DNA of 22,002 bases, from the NCBI GenBank assembly GCA_900542945.1, contig UQPI01000035.1, positions 1 to 22,002 of the forward strand, read 5' to 3'. The position numbers and the translations under genes are program-made. A model generated the notes under the pieces. That model saw nothing but the letters and a program-made list of their open reading frames with translations, had not been told where the DNA came from and did no database searches. Shown in pieces: positions 15,055 to 21,954 of the stretch; within the stretch, counting starts at the first letter, position 1; each line of letters opens with the position of its first letter. The stretch is from an uncultured Collinsella sp. GTDB lineage: Bacteria > Actinomycetota > Coriobacteriia > Coriobacteriales > Coriobacteriaceae.

Positions 15055-16218
15055 ATGTCGGAAAATATTGAGCAGCCGTTGCCCAGCACGTTTGAGGAGT
15101 TCAACGAGCAGCGCAAGGCGGCGTTTATTCGCGTCAAGGATTACAAGCAGGCCGGTAATCGCCTGATCGGTTTTCTGTGCAGCTACACGCCGCTCGAGAT
15201 TATCGATGCCGCGGGCGCTGCAAGTGTGGCCTTGTGCGGTACGTCCGATGAGGTGATTCCCGAGGCCGAGAAGGTGCTGCCGGCAAATCTGTGTCCGCTC
15301 ATCAAATCGACGTACGGCTTTGCCTACTCGCAAAAGTGCCCGTTTACGTACTTTAGCGACATGATCATCGGCGAGACCACCTGCGACGGCAAGAAGAAGA
15401 TGTACGAGCTGCTCAACGAGCTCAAGCGCACGCACATTCTGCATCTTCCGCAGGGCCGCGATCGCGCTTATGAGCGTGAGGGCTGGTACGAGGAGTGCCG
15501 CCTGCTCAAGGAGGAGCTCGAGAACTTCTACGGCATCACGATTACCGACGACGACCTGCGCGCCGCCGTCCGTCGTCGCAACCGCTTGCGTGCGGCCCAG
15601 CTCGAGATGTTTGCGTTGCAGGCTAACCAGCCGGCGGCCATGAGCGGCGTCGACCTGATGAGCACGATGTTTGCCGGTACGTTCAGCTTTGATATTGAGG
15701 CCTATACGGAGCAGCTGGAGCAAAAGGTCGCCAAGCTGCGCGAGGCCTACGACGCGGGCGAGCGCCCGGTTGCGGCGGATGCCAAGCGCATCCTGATCAC
15801 CGGCTGCCCTGTGGGCGGCGTGATTAACAAGATCGGTCGCACCATCGAGTCCAACGGCGGCGTGGTCGTGTGCATGGACGATTGCTCGGGCGAGCGCACG
15901 GCGGCCATGATGATCGATCCGGAGGCTCCCGACATCCTGCGTGCCATCGCCGACCGCTACCTGGACATCAACTGCTCGGTCATGACGCCCAACGATGGTC
16001 GTATGGAAAACACGCTGGCCATGTGCGAGAAGTATCACGTCGATGGCGTGATAGAGAGCGTGCTGCAGGCATGCCACACCTTTAACGTGGAGAGTGCGCG
16101 CATGCAGGAGGCCGTCGAGGGTGCGGGTATTCCGTATATGAAGATCGAGACCGACTACAGCAACGGTGACATGGGTCAGATCGAGACGCGCATCGCCGCC
16201 TTTATCGAAACCCTCTGA
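15055..16218 (+). CDS. 2-hydroxyacyl-CoA dehydratase D-component / double-cubane-cluster-type protein (copy 2)
   Basis: A 387-residue paralogue of the preceding gene, about 40 residues shorter at the N-terminus. Shared motifs are NLCPLIKS at 78-85, TTCDGKKKMYE at 108-118, INCSVMTPND at 305-314, and a C-terminal IPYMKIETDYSNGDMGQIETRI that mirrors IPFMHITTDYAGEDAGQLQTRI in copy 1. Cysteines at 42, 61, 80, 95, 110, 277, 307 and 340 align with those of copy 1. Two diverged copies could form a heterodimer, like HgdA/HgdB, or two separate enzymes. The ATG at 15055 follows TAGGAG; the frame open to 14965 runs through palindrome A and is not coding. The stop codon lies inside the base of palindrome B. 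Confidence 0.85.
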   Translation: MSENIEQPLPSTFEEFNEQRKAAFIRVKDYKQAGNRLIGFLCSYTPLEIIDAAGAASVALCGTSDEVIPEAEKVLPANLCPLIKSTYGFAYSQKCPFTYFSDMIIGETTCDGKKKMYELLNELKRTHILHLPQGRDRAYEREGWYEECRLLKEELENFYGITITDDDLRAAVRRRNRLRAAQLEMFALQANQPAAMSGVDLMSTMFAGTFSFDIEAYTEQLEQKVAKLREAYDAGERPVAADAKRILITGCPVGGVINKIGRTIESNGGVVVCMDDCSGERTAAMMIDPEAPDILRAIADRYLDINCSVMTPNDGRMENTLAMCEKYHVDGVIESVLQACHTFNVESARMQEAVEGAGIPYMKIETDYSNGDMGQIETRIAAFIETL

Positions 16219-16322
16219 CGTCTGAGGCACCCGACCTTCCGGCTCCAACCCTCCTCGCGTACCTTGAGTGCGCTTCGTCGGGCTTGTCGCTCGGAATCTC
16301 GGGCACCTCAGACGCCAGAGGG
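16211..16322. repeat. Large imperfect palindrome B overlapping the stop of dehydratase copy 2
   Basis: Arms 16211-16233 and 16300-16322 pair with few mismatches; 16 of the outermost 17 positions are complementary. Inner arms CTTCCG and CGGAAT plus a GCGTAC...GTGCGC tip (16256-16272) complete it. The stop codon TGA 16216-16218 lies within the stem. The core 16226-16308 is homologous to element A in the same orientation, roughly 60-65% by eye. No T-run follows. Confidence 0.75.
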
Positions 16323-16377
16323 CCGTTGTTGCAGCAGTGTCTGATCGTTTGATTTTCTTGCTGATTAGGAGAGAGCC

Positions 16378-17142
16378 ATGATAGGGATCGGGATCGATAT
16401 CGGGTCTACGGCGGCTAAGGCTGCTGTGGTCGATGGGGAGGGTTCGGTGGCGTGGACGTGCGTGCAGCCAACCGGGTTCTCGTCGGTCGATGCTTCCGAG
16501 CGGCTGCGCGAGGCACTGGCAGCAGCCGGCTATGACGTGGCGGGCGACGATGCTCGCGTGGTCGCGACTGGCTACGGCCGTGTCGCCGTGCCCTATGCGC
16601 ATAAGGTCGTGACCGAGATTACCTGCCACGGTACCGGTGCCGTGCACCTGTTTGGCGATCACGGCACGGTGATTGACGTGGGCGGCCAGGACACCAAGGT
16701 CATTCAGCTTAAAAGTGGCCGCGTGGCCAAGTTTGCCATGAACGACAAGTGCGCCGCCGGCACGGGGCGCTTTTTGGAGATCATGGCCGACCGCCTAGGC
16801 ATTTCCCAGCAGCAGATGGCAGACCTCGCCCGCACCGGCGAGCCTACCAAGATCAGCAGCATGTGCACGGTGTTTGCCGAAAGCGAGGTTATCAGCCTGA
16901 TCGGTCGCGGTGAGCCGCGCGAGAACATTGCGCGTGGCGTGATCGATAGCGTGGTCTCGCGCGTGGCGACCATGGCCGGGCAGGCCGCGGGCGCCCCGTA
17001 CTACCTGACCGGTGGCCTGTGCGAGAACGCCTTCGTGGTGGAGCGGTTGGGCGAGCTACTGGGGTCGCCGGTGACCACCTCGCCCCAGGCTCGCTTTGCC
17101 GGTGCCATCGGCGCGGCGATTCGCGCGCAGGCGCTCAATTAA
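16378..17142 (+). CDS. Acyl-CoA dehydratase activase / ATP-dependent Fe-S electron activator (HgdC/YjiL type)
   Basis: A 254-residue ASKHA-fold ATPase of the CoA-substrate-specific enzyme activase family. GIDIGSTAAKAAV at 5-17 is the phosphate-1 loop, VIDVGGQDTK at 98-107 the phosphate-2 loop, and LTGG near the C-terminus the adenosine motif. The cysteines that bridge a 4Fe-4S cluster between two monomers are in NDKCAAGTGRFLE (Cys125) and SSMCTVFAESE (Cys163). The family couples ATP hydrolysis to one-electron transfer at very low potential, here presumably to one or both dehydratase-like proteins upstream. SD AGGAGAG precedes the ATG by a few bases. selD starts 70 nt later. Confidence 0.91.
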   Translation: MIGIGIDIGSTAAKAAVVDGEGSVAWTCVQPTGFSSVDASERLREALAAAGYDVAGDDARVVATGYGRVAVPYAHKVVTEITCHGTGAVHLFGDHGTVIDVGGQDTKVIQLKSGRVAKFAMNDKCAAGTGRFLEIMADRLGISQQQMADLARTGEPTKISSMCTVFAESEVISLIGRGEPRENIARGVIDSVVSRVATMAGQAAGAPYYLTGGLCENAFVVERLGELLGSPVTTSPQARFAGAIGAAIRAQALN

Positions 17143-17212
17143 TGCATCCGCCCCAGGCTCGCATTCATGCGTATACTGGGAGAAAATGATTGACCGATGA
17201 GAGGAGGTATCG

Positions 17213-18262
17213 ATGGCTGACGATCAGATTAAGCTCACGTCTATGACTGCCGCGAGCGGTTGAGCCGCTAAGTTGGCTCCTGGAGCCCTCGCCCAGGTCC
17301 TGGGCGACTTACCCAATGTGCATAACGACAACCTGCTCGTGGGGTTCGATACCTCCGACGATGCGAGCGTCTATCGTGTCGGCGATAACTTGGGACTCGT
17401 GCAGTCCATCGACTTCTTCCCGCCGATGGTCGACGACCCGTTCCTGTTTGGCCAGATCGCCGCGGCCAACTCGCTGTCGGACATCTATGCCATGGGCGGG
17501 CGGCCGAGTCATGCCATGAACCTGCTGTGCATACCCAGTTGCCTGGGCGTCGAGGTTGCCGGCCAGATTCTGGCGGGTGGCGCCGACAAGTGCGTCGAGG
17601 CCGGCTGCTCTATCGCGGGCGGCCACACCATCAGCGACGACGAGCCCAAGTACGGCCTGTCCGTGAGCGGCTTCGTCGCGCTCGACCGTATGCTCGCCAA
17701 CAGCGGTGCGCGCGTGGGCGATGCGTTACTGCTGACCAAGGCGGTTGGCTCGGGCATCATCACCACGGCCATTAAGGGCGAGCTTATCGAGCAGGACGAG
17801 GCCGCAGCCATGTTTGACTCGATGCGCACCCTCAACGAGGCGCCGATTCGTCTGGCCGAGGGACTTGAGCTTCACGGCTGCACCGATGTCACGGGCTTTG
17901 GCCTGATCGGGCACGCGTGCGAGATGGCCGAGGGCTCGGGTGTGCAGATTGAACTCGCGTCGGGGGCGGTGCCGCTCTTTGACCAGGTGCTCGATATGGC
18001 GCGTCTGGGCATTATCCCTGCCGGCGCCTACCGCAACCAGGACTTTTTTGGCCCGCGCGTGGCTGCCGACGAGGACCTGGAGCCGGGCATGCTGGATGCG
18101 CTGTACGATCCGCAGACGTCTGGTGGCCTGCTTATCGCGGCACCTGCTGCCGATGTGGATGAGCTTGCGCGCCGCCTGCATGCCGAAGGACGTATCGCCG
18201 CCGTCGTCGGTCGCGTGTGCGAGCCGGTGCCAGGCGGTCCTGCCGTCCGCGTTGCCCGTTAA
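17213..18262 (+). CDS. selD: Selenide, water dikinase with selenocysteine at the catalytic position (UGA 17261-17263)
   Basis: Read from ATG 17213 (SD GAGGAGGT 8 nt upstream), the frame meets TGA at codon 17 and continues with strong SelD similarity to 18262, giving 349 residues including one Sec. The local sequence TAASG-U-AAKLAPGAL aligns with the catalytic Cys/Sec-x-x-Lys motif of SelD, so the UGA is read as Sec17 with Lys20 following. Downstream, DFFPPMVDDPFLFGQIAAANSLSDIYAMGG and VTGFGLIGHACEMA are diagnostic. SelD makes selenophosphate from selenide and ATP, the selenium donor for Sec-tRNA. A SECIS-like hairpin lies 27 nt after the UGA. Ordinary gene finders would truncate this gene to a start at 17273. 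Confidence 0.94.
17290..17306 (+). promoter_or_regulatory. Bacterial SECIS-like hairpin in selD
   Basis: CGCCCAG (17290-17296) and CTGGGCG (17300-17306) form a perfect 7-bp stem whose tip reads GGTC, like the SelB-binding apical loop of E. coli fdhF. The GGU lies 32 nt after the Sec UGA, within the range known for bacterial SECIS elements. An outer TAAGT (17269-17273)/ACTTA (17307-17311) helix could enclose it. Confidence 0.75.
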
Positions 18263-18321
18263 CGACACGTTTATCGAACTATGCACCGTTCTAGAACGAT
18301 TTATTCGAAAGGAAAAAAGCT

Positions 18322-18948
18322 ATGTCTACCAAAATTGAAGTCAATGCCATGGGCGATGCCTGTCCGCTGCCCGTCGTCAAGACGCTTAAGGCGCTCAAAC
18401 AGCTTGACGGCGAGGGCGCCGTGGTGACCTCGGTCGATAACGAGACGGCCGTGAAGAACATCTCCAAGATGGCGCAGGAGAAGGGCTGCACGGCCTCGGT
18501 CGAGAAGATCTCGGACGCCGAGTGGCACGTGACCGTCACGACCGCCGGTGCCGTGGCCGTTGCGGACCCCGAGCAGGACGGTGCCGCTTTCTGCGACGCC
18601 AGCGCCGGCAAGGGCAAGCTCGTCATTTCCGTCTACACCGACTGCATGGGCCGTGGCGACGACGAGCTGGGCCACAAGCTCATGAAGGCCTTTATCTTTG
18701 CCGTGACGCAGCAAGAGGAGCTGCCCGCCACGATGCTGTTCTACAACGGCGGCGCCAAGCTCACCGTTGAGGGCTCGCCGGTGCTCGATGACCTGAAGGG
18801 CCTGGCGGAGCAGGGTGTCGAGATTCTCACCTGCGGTACCTGCCTGGACCACTTTGGCATTAAGGACCAGCTTGCCGTGGGCGAGGTCACGAACATGTAC
18901 GTGATCGTGGAGAAGATGGAGCAGGCCGTGCGCGTCGTGCGCCCGTAG
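18322..18948 (+). CDS. yedF: Selenium metabolism protein YedF (TusA-like plus DsrE-like domains)
   Basis: A 208-residue two-domain protein of the YedF selenium-metabolism family. Residues 1-75 form a TusA/SirA-like domain with the sulfur-carrier motif CPLPVVK (Cys14). Residues 98-208 resemble a DsrE-like domain with YTDCMGRGDDELGHKLMKAF and a CGTC pair at 171-174. The family is found with SelD in selenium-using bacteria and is thought to carry or deliver reduced selenium or sulfur, though the reaction is not proven. SD AAAGGA precedes the ATG. It lies 59 nt after selD and 18 nt before the DUF3343 gene, so it is probably in the same operon. Confidence 0.9.
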   Translation: MSTKIEVNAMGDACPLPVVKTLKALKQLDGEGAVVTSVDNETAVKNISKMAQEKGCTASVEKISDAEWHVTVTTAGAVAVADPEQDGAAFCDASAGKGKLVISVYTDCMGRGDDELGHKLMKAFIFAVTQQEELPATMLFYNGGAKLTVEGSPVLDDLKGLAEQGVEILTCGTCLDHFGIKDQLAVGEVTNMYVIVEKMEQAVRVVRP

Positions 18949-18966
18949 CGCCTGGGTGGGATTGCC

Positions 18967-19218
18967 ATGAGAGAAAAGCGCCCGGCGCTTGTCATCACGT
19001 TTCCCACTACGGCGGCCGCCATGGGGTGCGAAGCCCTGTGCATCGAGCGCGGTCTTCCTGGGCGCACGATTCCCGTGCCCGGGGAGGTCGCTGCCGGCTG
19101 CGGTCTGGCGTGGAAGGCGTTGCCTGCCGATGAGGAGCTGCTGCGCGGCGAACTCGCCGCGGCGGGTATTCCCACCGAGGGCTATACCGTGATCGATATG
19201 TGGGAGGTCGTGCGATGA
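18967..19218 (+). CDS. DUF3343 (putative Se/S carrier-like) protein
   Basis: An 83-residue protein with the DUF3343 pattern TFPTTAAAMGCEALCIERGLPG followed by PVPGEVAAGCGLAWK. The GCG cysteine is the likely functional thiol. The family is predicted to be a selenium/sulfur carrier because it travels with SelD and YedF; no reaction is known to me. The SD is weak (GGTGGGA). Its TGA stop overlaps the ATG of the next gene (ATGA at 19215-19218), which points to translational coupling with the desulfurase. Confidence 0.85.
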   Translation: MREKRPALVITFPTTAAAMGCEALCIERGLPGRTIPVPGEVAAGCGLAWKALPADEELLRGELAAAGIPTEGYTVIDMWEVVR

Positions 19219-20354
19219 TCTACTTGGATAACGCGGCGACGACCATCGCTAAGCCGCAGACGGTCATCGATGCCGTGGTGCAGGCGATGTGTTCGCTCGG
19301 CAATGCCGGGCGAGGCGCCACGTCGGGTGCACTCGACGCGGCGCGCACCATCCACGGCTGCCGCGCCAAGCTTGCGCGCTTGCTAGGCTGCCCGCGGGCT
19401 GACCATATCTGTTTTACGCCCAACTCCACCGCGGCGCTCAACACTGCCATCAATGGTGTGATGCGCCCCGGCGACCGTGTGGTCACGACGGTGCTCGAGC
19501 ACAACTCCGTGCTGCGTCCGCTCAACCGCTTGGCGGCTGAGCAGGGCGTGACCGTTGAGCATGCGGGTTGCGACGCGAACGGCGCGCTCGATTACGACGA
19601 GCTCGAGCGGCTGGTCACGCCGGGCACACGTGCCGTGGTGGTGACGCACGCCTCCAATGTGACCGGCAACGCGGTCGACATCGCGCGCGTGGCGGCCATG
19701 GCCCATGCTGCCGGTGCGCTGGTGATCGTCGATGCCTCGCAATCTGCCGGCACGGCGCATATCGATATGCAGACCATGGGGCTCGACATGGTGTGCTTTA
19801 CCGGCCACAAGGGGCTCATGGGACCTCAAGGCACCGGCGGCCTGGCCGTGGCGGAGGGCATTGATGTGGCTCCCTGGGCCATGGGCGGCACGGGCGTGCA
19901 CAGCTTCGATGCGCTGCAGCCGCGGGAGTGGCCAACGCGCCTTGAGGCGGGCACGCTCAACGGTCACGGTATCGCCGGCCTTTCTGCCGGCCTCGACTTT
20001 ATCGAGGCCCAGGGCGGGGTGGAGGCGATTTCGGCTCACGAGCGCGCGCTCGCCGAACGCTTCCTCGCCGGCGTTCGTGAGATTCCGGAAATCAAGCTCT
20101 ACGGTGCCTTCGACCAGCCAGCACGCTCGGCGATCGTCTCGCTCAACGTGGGCGATATCGATTCGGCCGAGATCTCGGACGCGCTCATGCAAGGGTGGGG
20201 GATTGCGACGCGCCCCGGCGCCCACTGCGCTCCGCTCATGCACCGCGCGTTGGGGACCGAGCGCCAGGGTGTCGTTCGCTTCTCGTTTGGGTATTTCAAC
20301 ACAGACGAGGAAGTTGACGCCGCGATTGAAGCTTTGCGCGATTTAGCTTGCTAA
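19215..20354 (+). CDS. Cysteine desulfurase / selenocysteine lyase-like family protein (class V aminotransferase)
   Basis: A 379-residue PLP enzyme of the short-N-terminus desulfurase-like clade often found near selenium genes. It starts directly with MIYLDNAATTIAKP. Other marks are EHNSVLRP, VDASQSAGT (PLP aspartate near 173), TGHKGLMGPQGTGGL with the PLP lysine at 199, and RPGAHCAPLMHRALGT, whose cysteine is in the position of the sulfur-accepting residue. It may mobilise sulfur or selenium from Cys or Sec for SelD or YedF; the specificity is unknown. The ATG overlaps the stop of the DUF3343 gene. An in-frame upstream start at 19200 is less likely. Confidence 0.88.
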   Translation: MIYLDNAATTIAKPQTVIDAVVQAMCSLGNAGRGATSGALDAARTIHGCRAKLARLLGCPRADHICFTPNSTAALNTAINGVMRPGDRVVTTVLEHNSVLRPLNRLAAEQGVTVEHAGCDANGALDYDELERLVTPGTRAVVVTHASNVTGNAVDIARVAAMAHAAGALVIVDASQSAGTAHIDMQTMGLDMVCFTGHKGLMGPQGTGGLAVAEGIDVAPWAMGGTGVHSFDALQPREWPTRLEAGTLNGHGIAGLSAGLDFIEAQGGVEAISAHERALAERFLAGVREIPEIKLYGAFDQPARSAIVSLNVGDIDSAEISDALMQGWGIATRPGAHCAPLMHRALGTERQGVVRFSFGYFNTDEEVDAAIEALRDLAC

Positions 20355-20368
20355 AGCGTATATACTTG

Positions 20369-20398
20369 CGGGATGGGCCTTTTGCCCGTCCCGTTTTT
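20369..20398 (+). terminator. Intrinsic terminator between the desulfurase and brnQ-type genes
   Basis: Positions 20369-20378 and 20384-20393 form a 10-bp stem (one wobble) with a 5-nt loop, followed by five T at 20394-20398. It begins 15 nt after the desulfurase stop and ends 23 nt before the carrier start codon. TATACT at 20361-20366 lies directly before it but lacks a clear -35. Confidence 0.85.
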
Positions 20399-20421
20399 GT
20401 TTCGACCCGAAAGGTGGTCCC

Positions 20422-21780
20422 ATGGCCTCATCCGCGCCGCGCGGCCTGCGCTCCGACCATGTCGTTACCGTCGGTATCGCCCTGTTCTCGATGCTCTTTG
20501 GCGCCGGCAACCTTATTATCCCGCCGCTGCTGGCGCTGCAGGCAGGTTCTGCCACGCCGGTCGCCATGCTCGGCTTTCTCGTTGCCGCCATCGGCCTGCC
20601 CGTCATGGGCTTTATCGCCGTGGCACTTGCCGGAACGGCGCGTGAGCTTGCCGGCCGCGTGCATCCCAAGTTTGGTGAGTTCTTTGTCGCGGCGGTGTAT
20701 CTGGCTATCGGTCCATGCCTGGCCATTCCGCGCACGAGCTCTACGGCCTTCGAGATGCTGGTGCCGCTGCTGCCCGAGGGCGTCTCACTCGGCACGGCTC
20801 GCCTGATGTTTGCCGTTGGCTTCTTTATCATCGCGTTTGCGCTCACGCTGCGCCCGGGCGTCATCACGCGCGTGCTTGGCCGCATTACGGGCCCCGCGCT
20901 CATCGCGCTCATCGTGCTGGTCGTGGGTGCTGCCGTGGTCTCGCCGCTGGGTCCCGCTGCCGCGCCGCAGGCTCCCTACGATGCAGGCGCCGCCGTGCAG
21001 GGCTTTTTGACCGGCTACCAGACCATGGACCTGCTCGCGTCGCTCGCCTTTGGCATCATCATCGCCGAGACCATCCATGAGCTCGGTGTTACCGATGACA
21101 AGCGTGTTGCCTTCGAGATTTCGCGCTCCGGAGTGATCGCCGGTGTGCTCATGGCCATCATCTACTGCGGCCTGGCTCTTGCCGGCGCGCAGCTCAGCAC
21201 CGTGATGCCCGATGCCACCAACGGTGCCGCCATCCTCGCCCGTTCCGCCTCCATGCATTTTGGCCTTGCCGGCACGGTCGTGGTATTTGCGATCTTTTTC
21301 CTCGCCTGCATGAACGTGTGCATCGGCCTTATCAGCTGCTGCTCGCGCTATTTCTGCGAGACGTATGTGGTCGAAGGGGGAGCGGAGGCTTCCGAGGAGG
21401 CCATGCGCCGTCCCTTTGCGGTTCTCGCCTTTGTGTTCGCCGCATTTTCGTGCGTGCTCTCCAACGTGGGCCTCGACGTGATCCTTATGTTTTCGGTGCC
21501 CATGCTCAACGCCCTGTACCCCGTTGCCATTGTGCTGGTACTGATGGGCCTGGTGCACGGTTTTTGCGATGCGCATCCGCAGGTGTGGGTCTGGGTCGGC
21601 GGCGTTGTCGCGGTGCAGAGTGTGATCACCTCGGTCCGCGATGCGTTCTTTGCGGGCGCGTGGCTACCGTTTGATGTGCTGCCGCTGGCGGATATCGGTG
21701 CCGCGTGGGCGCCGGTTGCCGTGGTGGCGTTTGTGATCGGTCTGCTCCATAGTCGTTTTGTCGCACATTCGAGAAGCTAA
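20422..21780 (+). CDS. brnQ: Branched-chain amino acid carrier (LIVCS/BrnQ family)
   Basis: A 452-residue, very hydrophobic protein with about 12 membrane helices. VTVGIALFSMLFGAGNLIIPP near the N-terminus is the LIVCS-family signature, and YLAIGPCLAIPRTSSTAFEML, GFLTGYQTMDLLASLAFGIII and SCCSRYFCE are also typical. Members import leucine, isoleucine and valine with sodium or protons. SD AAAGGTGG precedes the ATG. The terminator immediately upstream leaves little room for a separate promoter, so expression may rely on read-through or on a promoter overlapping the hairpin. The gene's own terminator is not evident before the tRNA promoter. Confidence 0.9.
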   Translation: MASSAPRGLRSDHVVTVGIALFSMLFGAGNLIIPPLLALQAGSATPVAMLGFLVAAIGLPVMGFIAVALAGTARELAGRVHPKFGEFFVAAVYLAIGPCLAIPRTSSTAFEMLVPLLPEGVSLGTARLMFAVGFFIIAFALTLRPGVITRVLGRITGPALIALIVLVVGAAVVSPLGPAAAPQAPYDAGAAVQGFLTGYQTMDLLASLAFGIIIAETIHELGVTDDKRVAFEISRSGVIAGVLMAIIYCGLALAGAQLSTVMPDATNGAAILARSASMHFGLAGTVVVFAIFFLACMNVCIGLISCCSRYFCETYVVEGGAEASEEAMRRPFAVLAFVFAAFSCVLSNVGLDVILMFSVPMLNALYPVAIVLVLMGLVHGFCDAHPQVWVWVGGVVAVQSVITSVRDAFFAGAWLPFDVLPLADIGAAWAPVAVVAFVIGLLHSRFVAHSRS

Positions 21781-21791
21781 GGCATCAATGC

Positions 21792-21820
21792 TTGCACAGG
21801 CGGGGAGTCTCCCCTATAAT
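21792..21820 (+). promoter_or_regulatory. Strong promoter for the tRNA genes
   Basis: TTGCAC (21792-21797) and TATAAT (21815-21820) are separated by exactly 17 nt, about 50 nt before tRNA-Pro. The spacer ends in a GGGGA-GTC-TCCCC palindrome (21802-21814). Confidence 0.75.
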
Positions 21821-21871
21821 TTCCTTCGCTTTGGGACACGCAAGGTTTATGCCTTAGCTGCTCAACACCTT

Positions 21872-21948
21872 CGGGACGTGGCGCAGTTTGGTAGCGCGCC
21901 TGCTTTGGGAGCAGGATGTCGCAGGTTCAAATCCTGTCGTCCCGACCA
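21872..21948 (+). tRNA. tRNA-Pro (anticodon TGG)
   Basis: A full cloverleaf of 77 nt. The acceptor stem is CGGGACG/CGTCCCG, and the anticodon stem CCTGC/GCAGG holds a loop TTTGGGA giving anticodon TGG. The T arm reads CGCAG-GTTCAAATC-style, and an encoded CCA lies at 21946-21948. Confidence 0.95.
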
Positions 21949-21954
21949 TATCTT

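Noticed and set aside
13288..16662. A 1124-codon open frame on the minus strand
   Set aside because: It lies antisense to both dehydratase-like genes and the start of the activase and crosses both palindromes. It has low-complexity, His/Arg/Leu-rich composition and no recognisable domain. It is a by-product of high GC at third positions.
17273..18262. selD starting at the TTG at 17273
   Set aside because: It would remove the catalytic Sec-x-x-Lys segment. A proper SD and ATG lie at 17201-17215, with a single UGA between, at the known Sec position.
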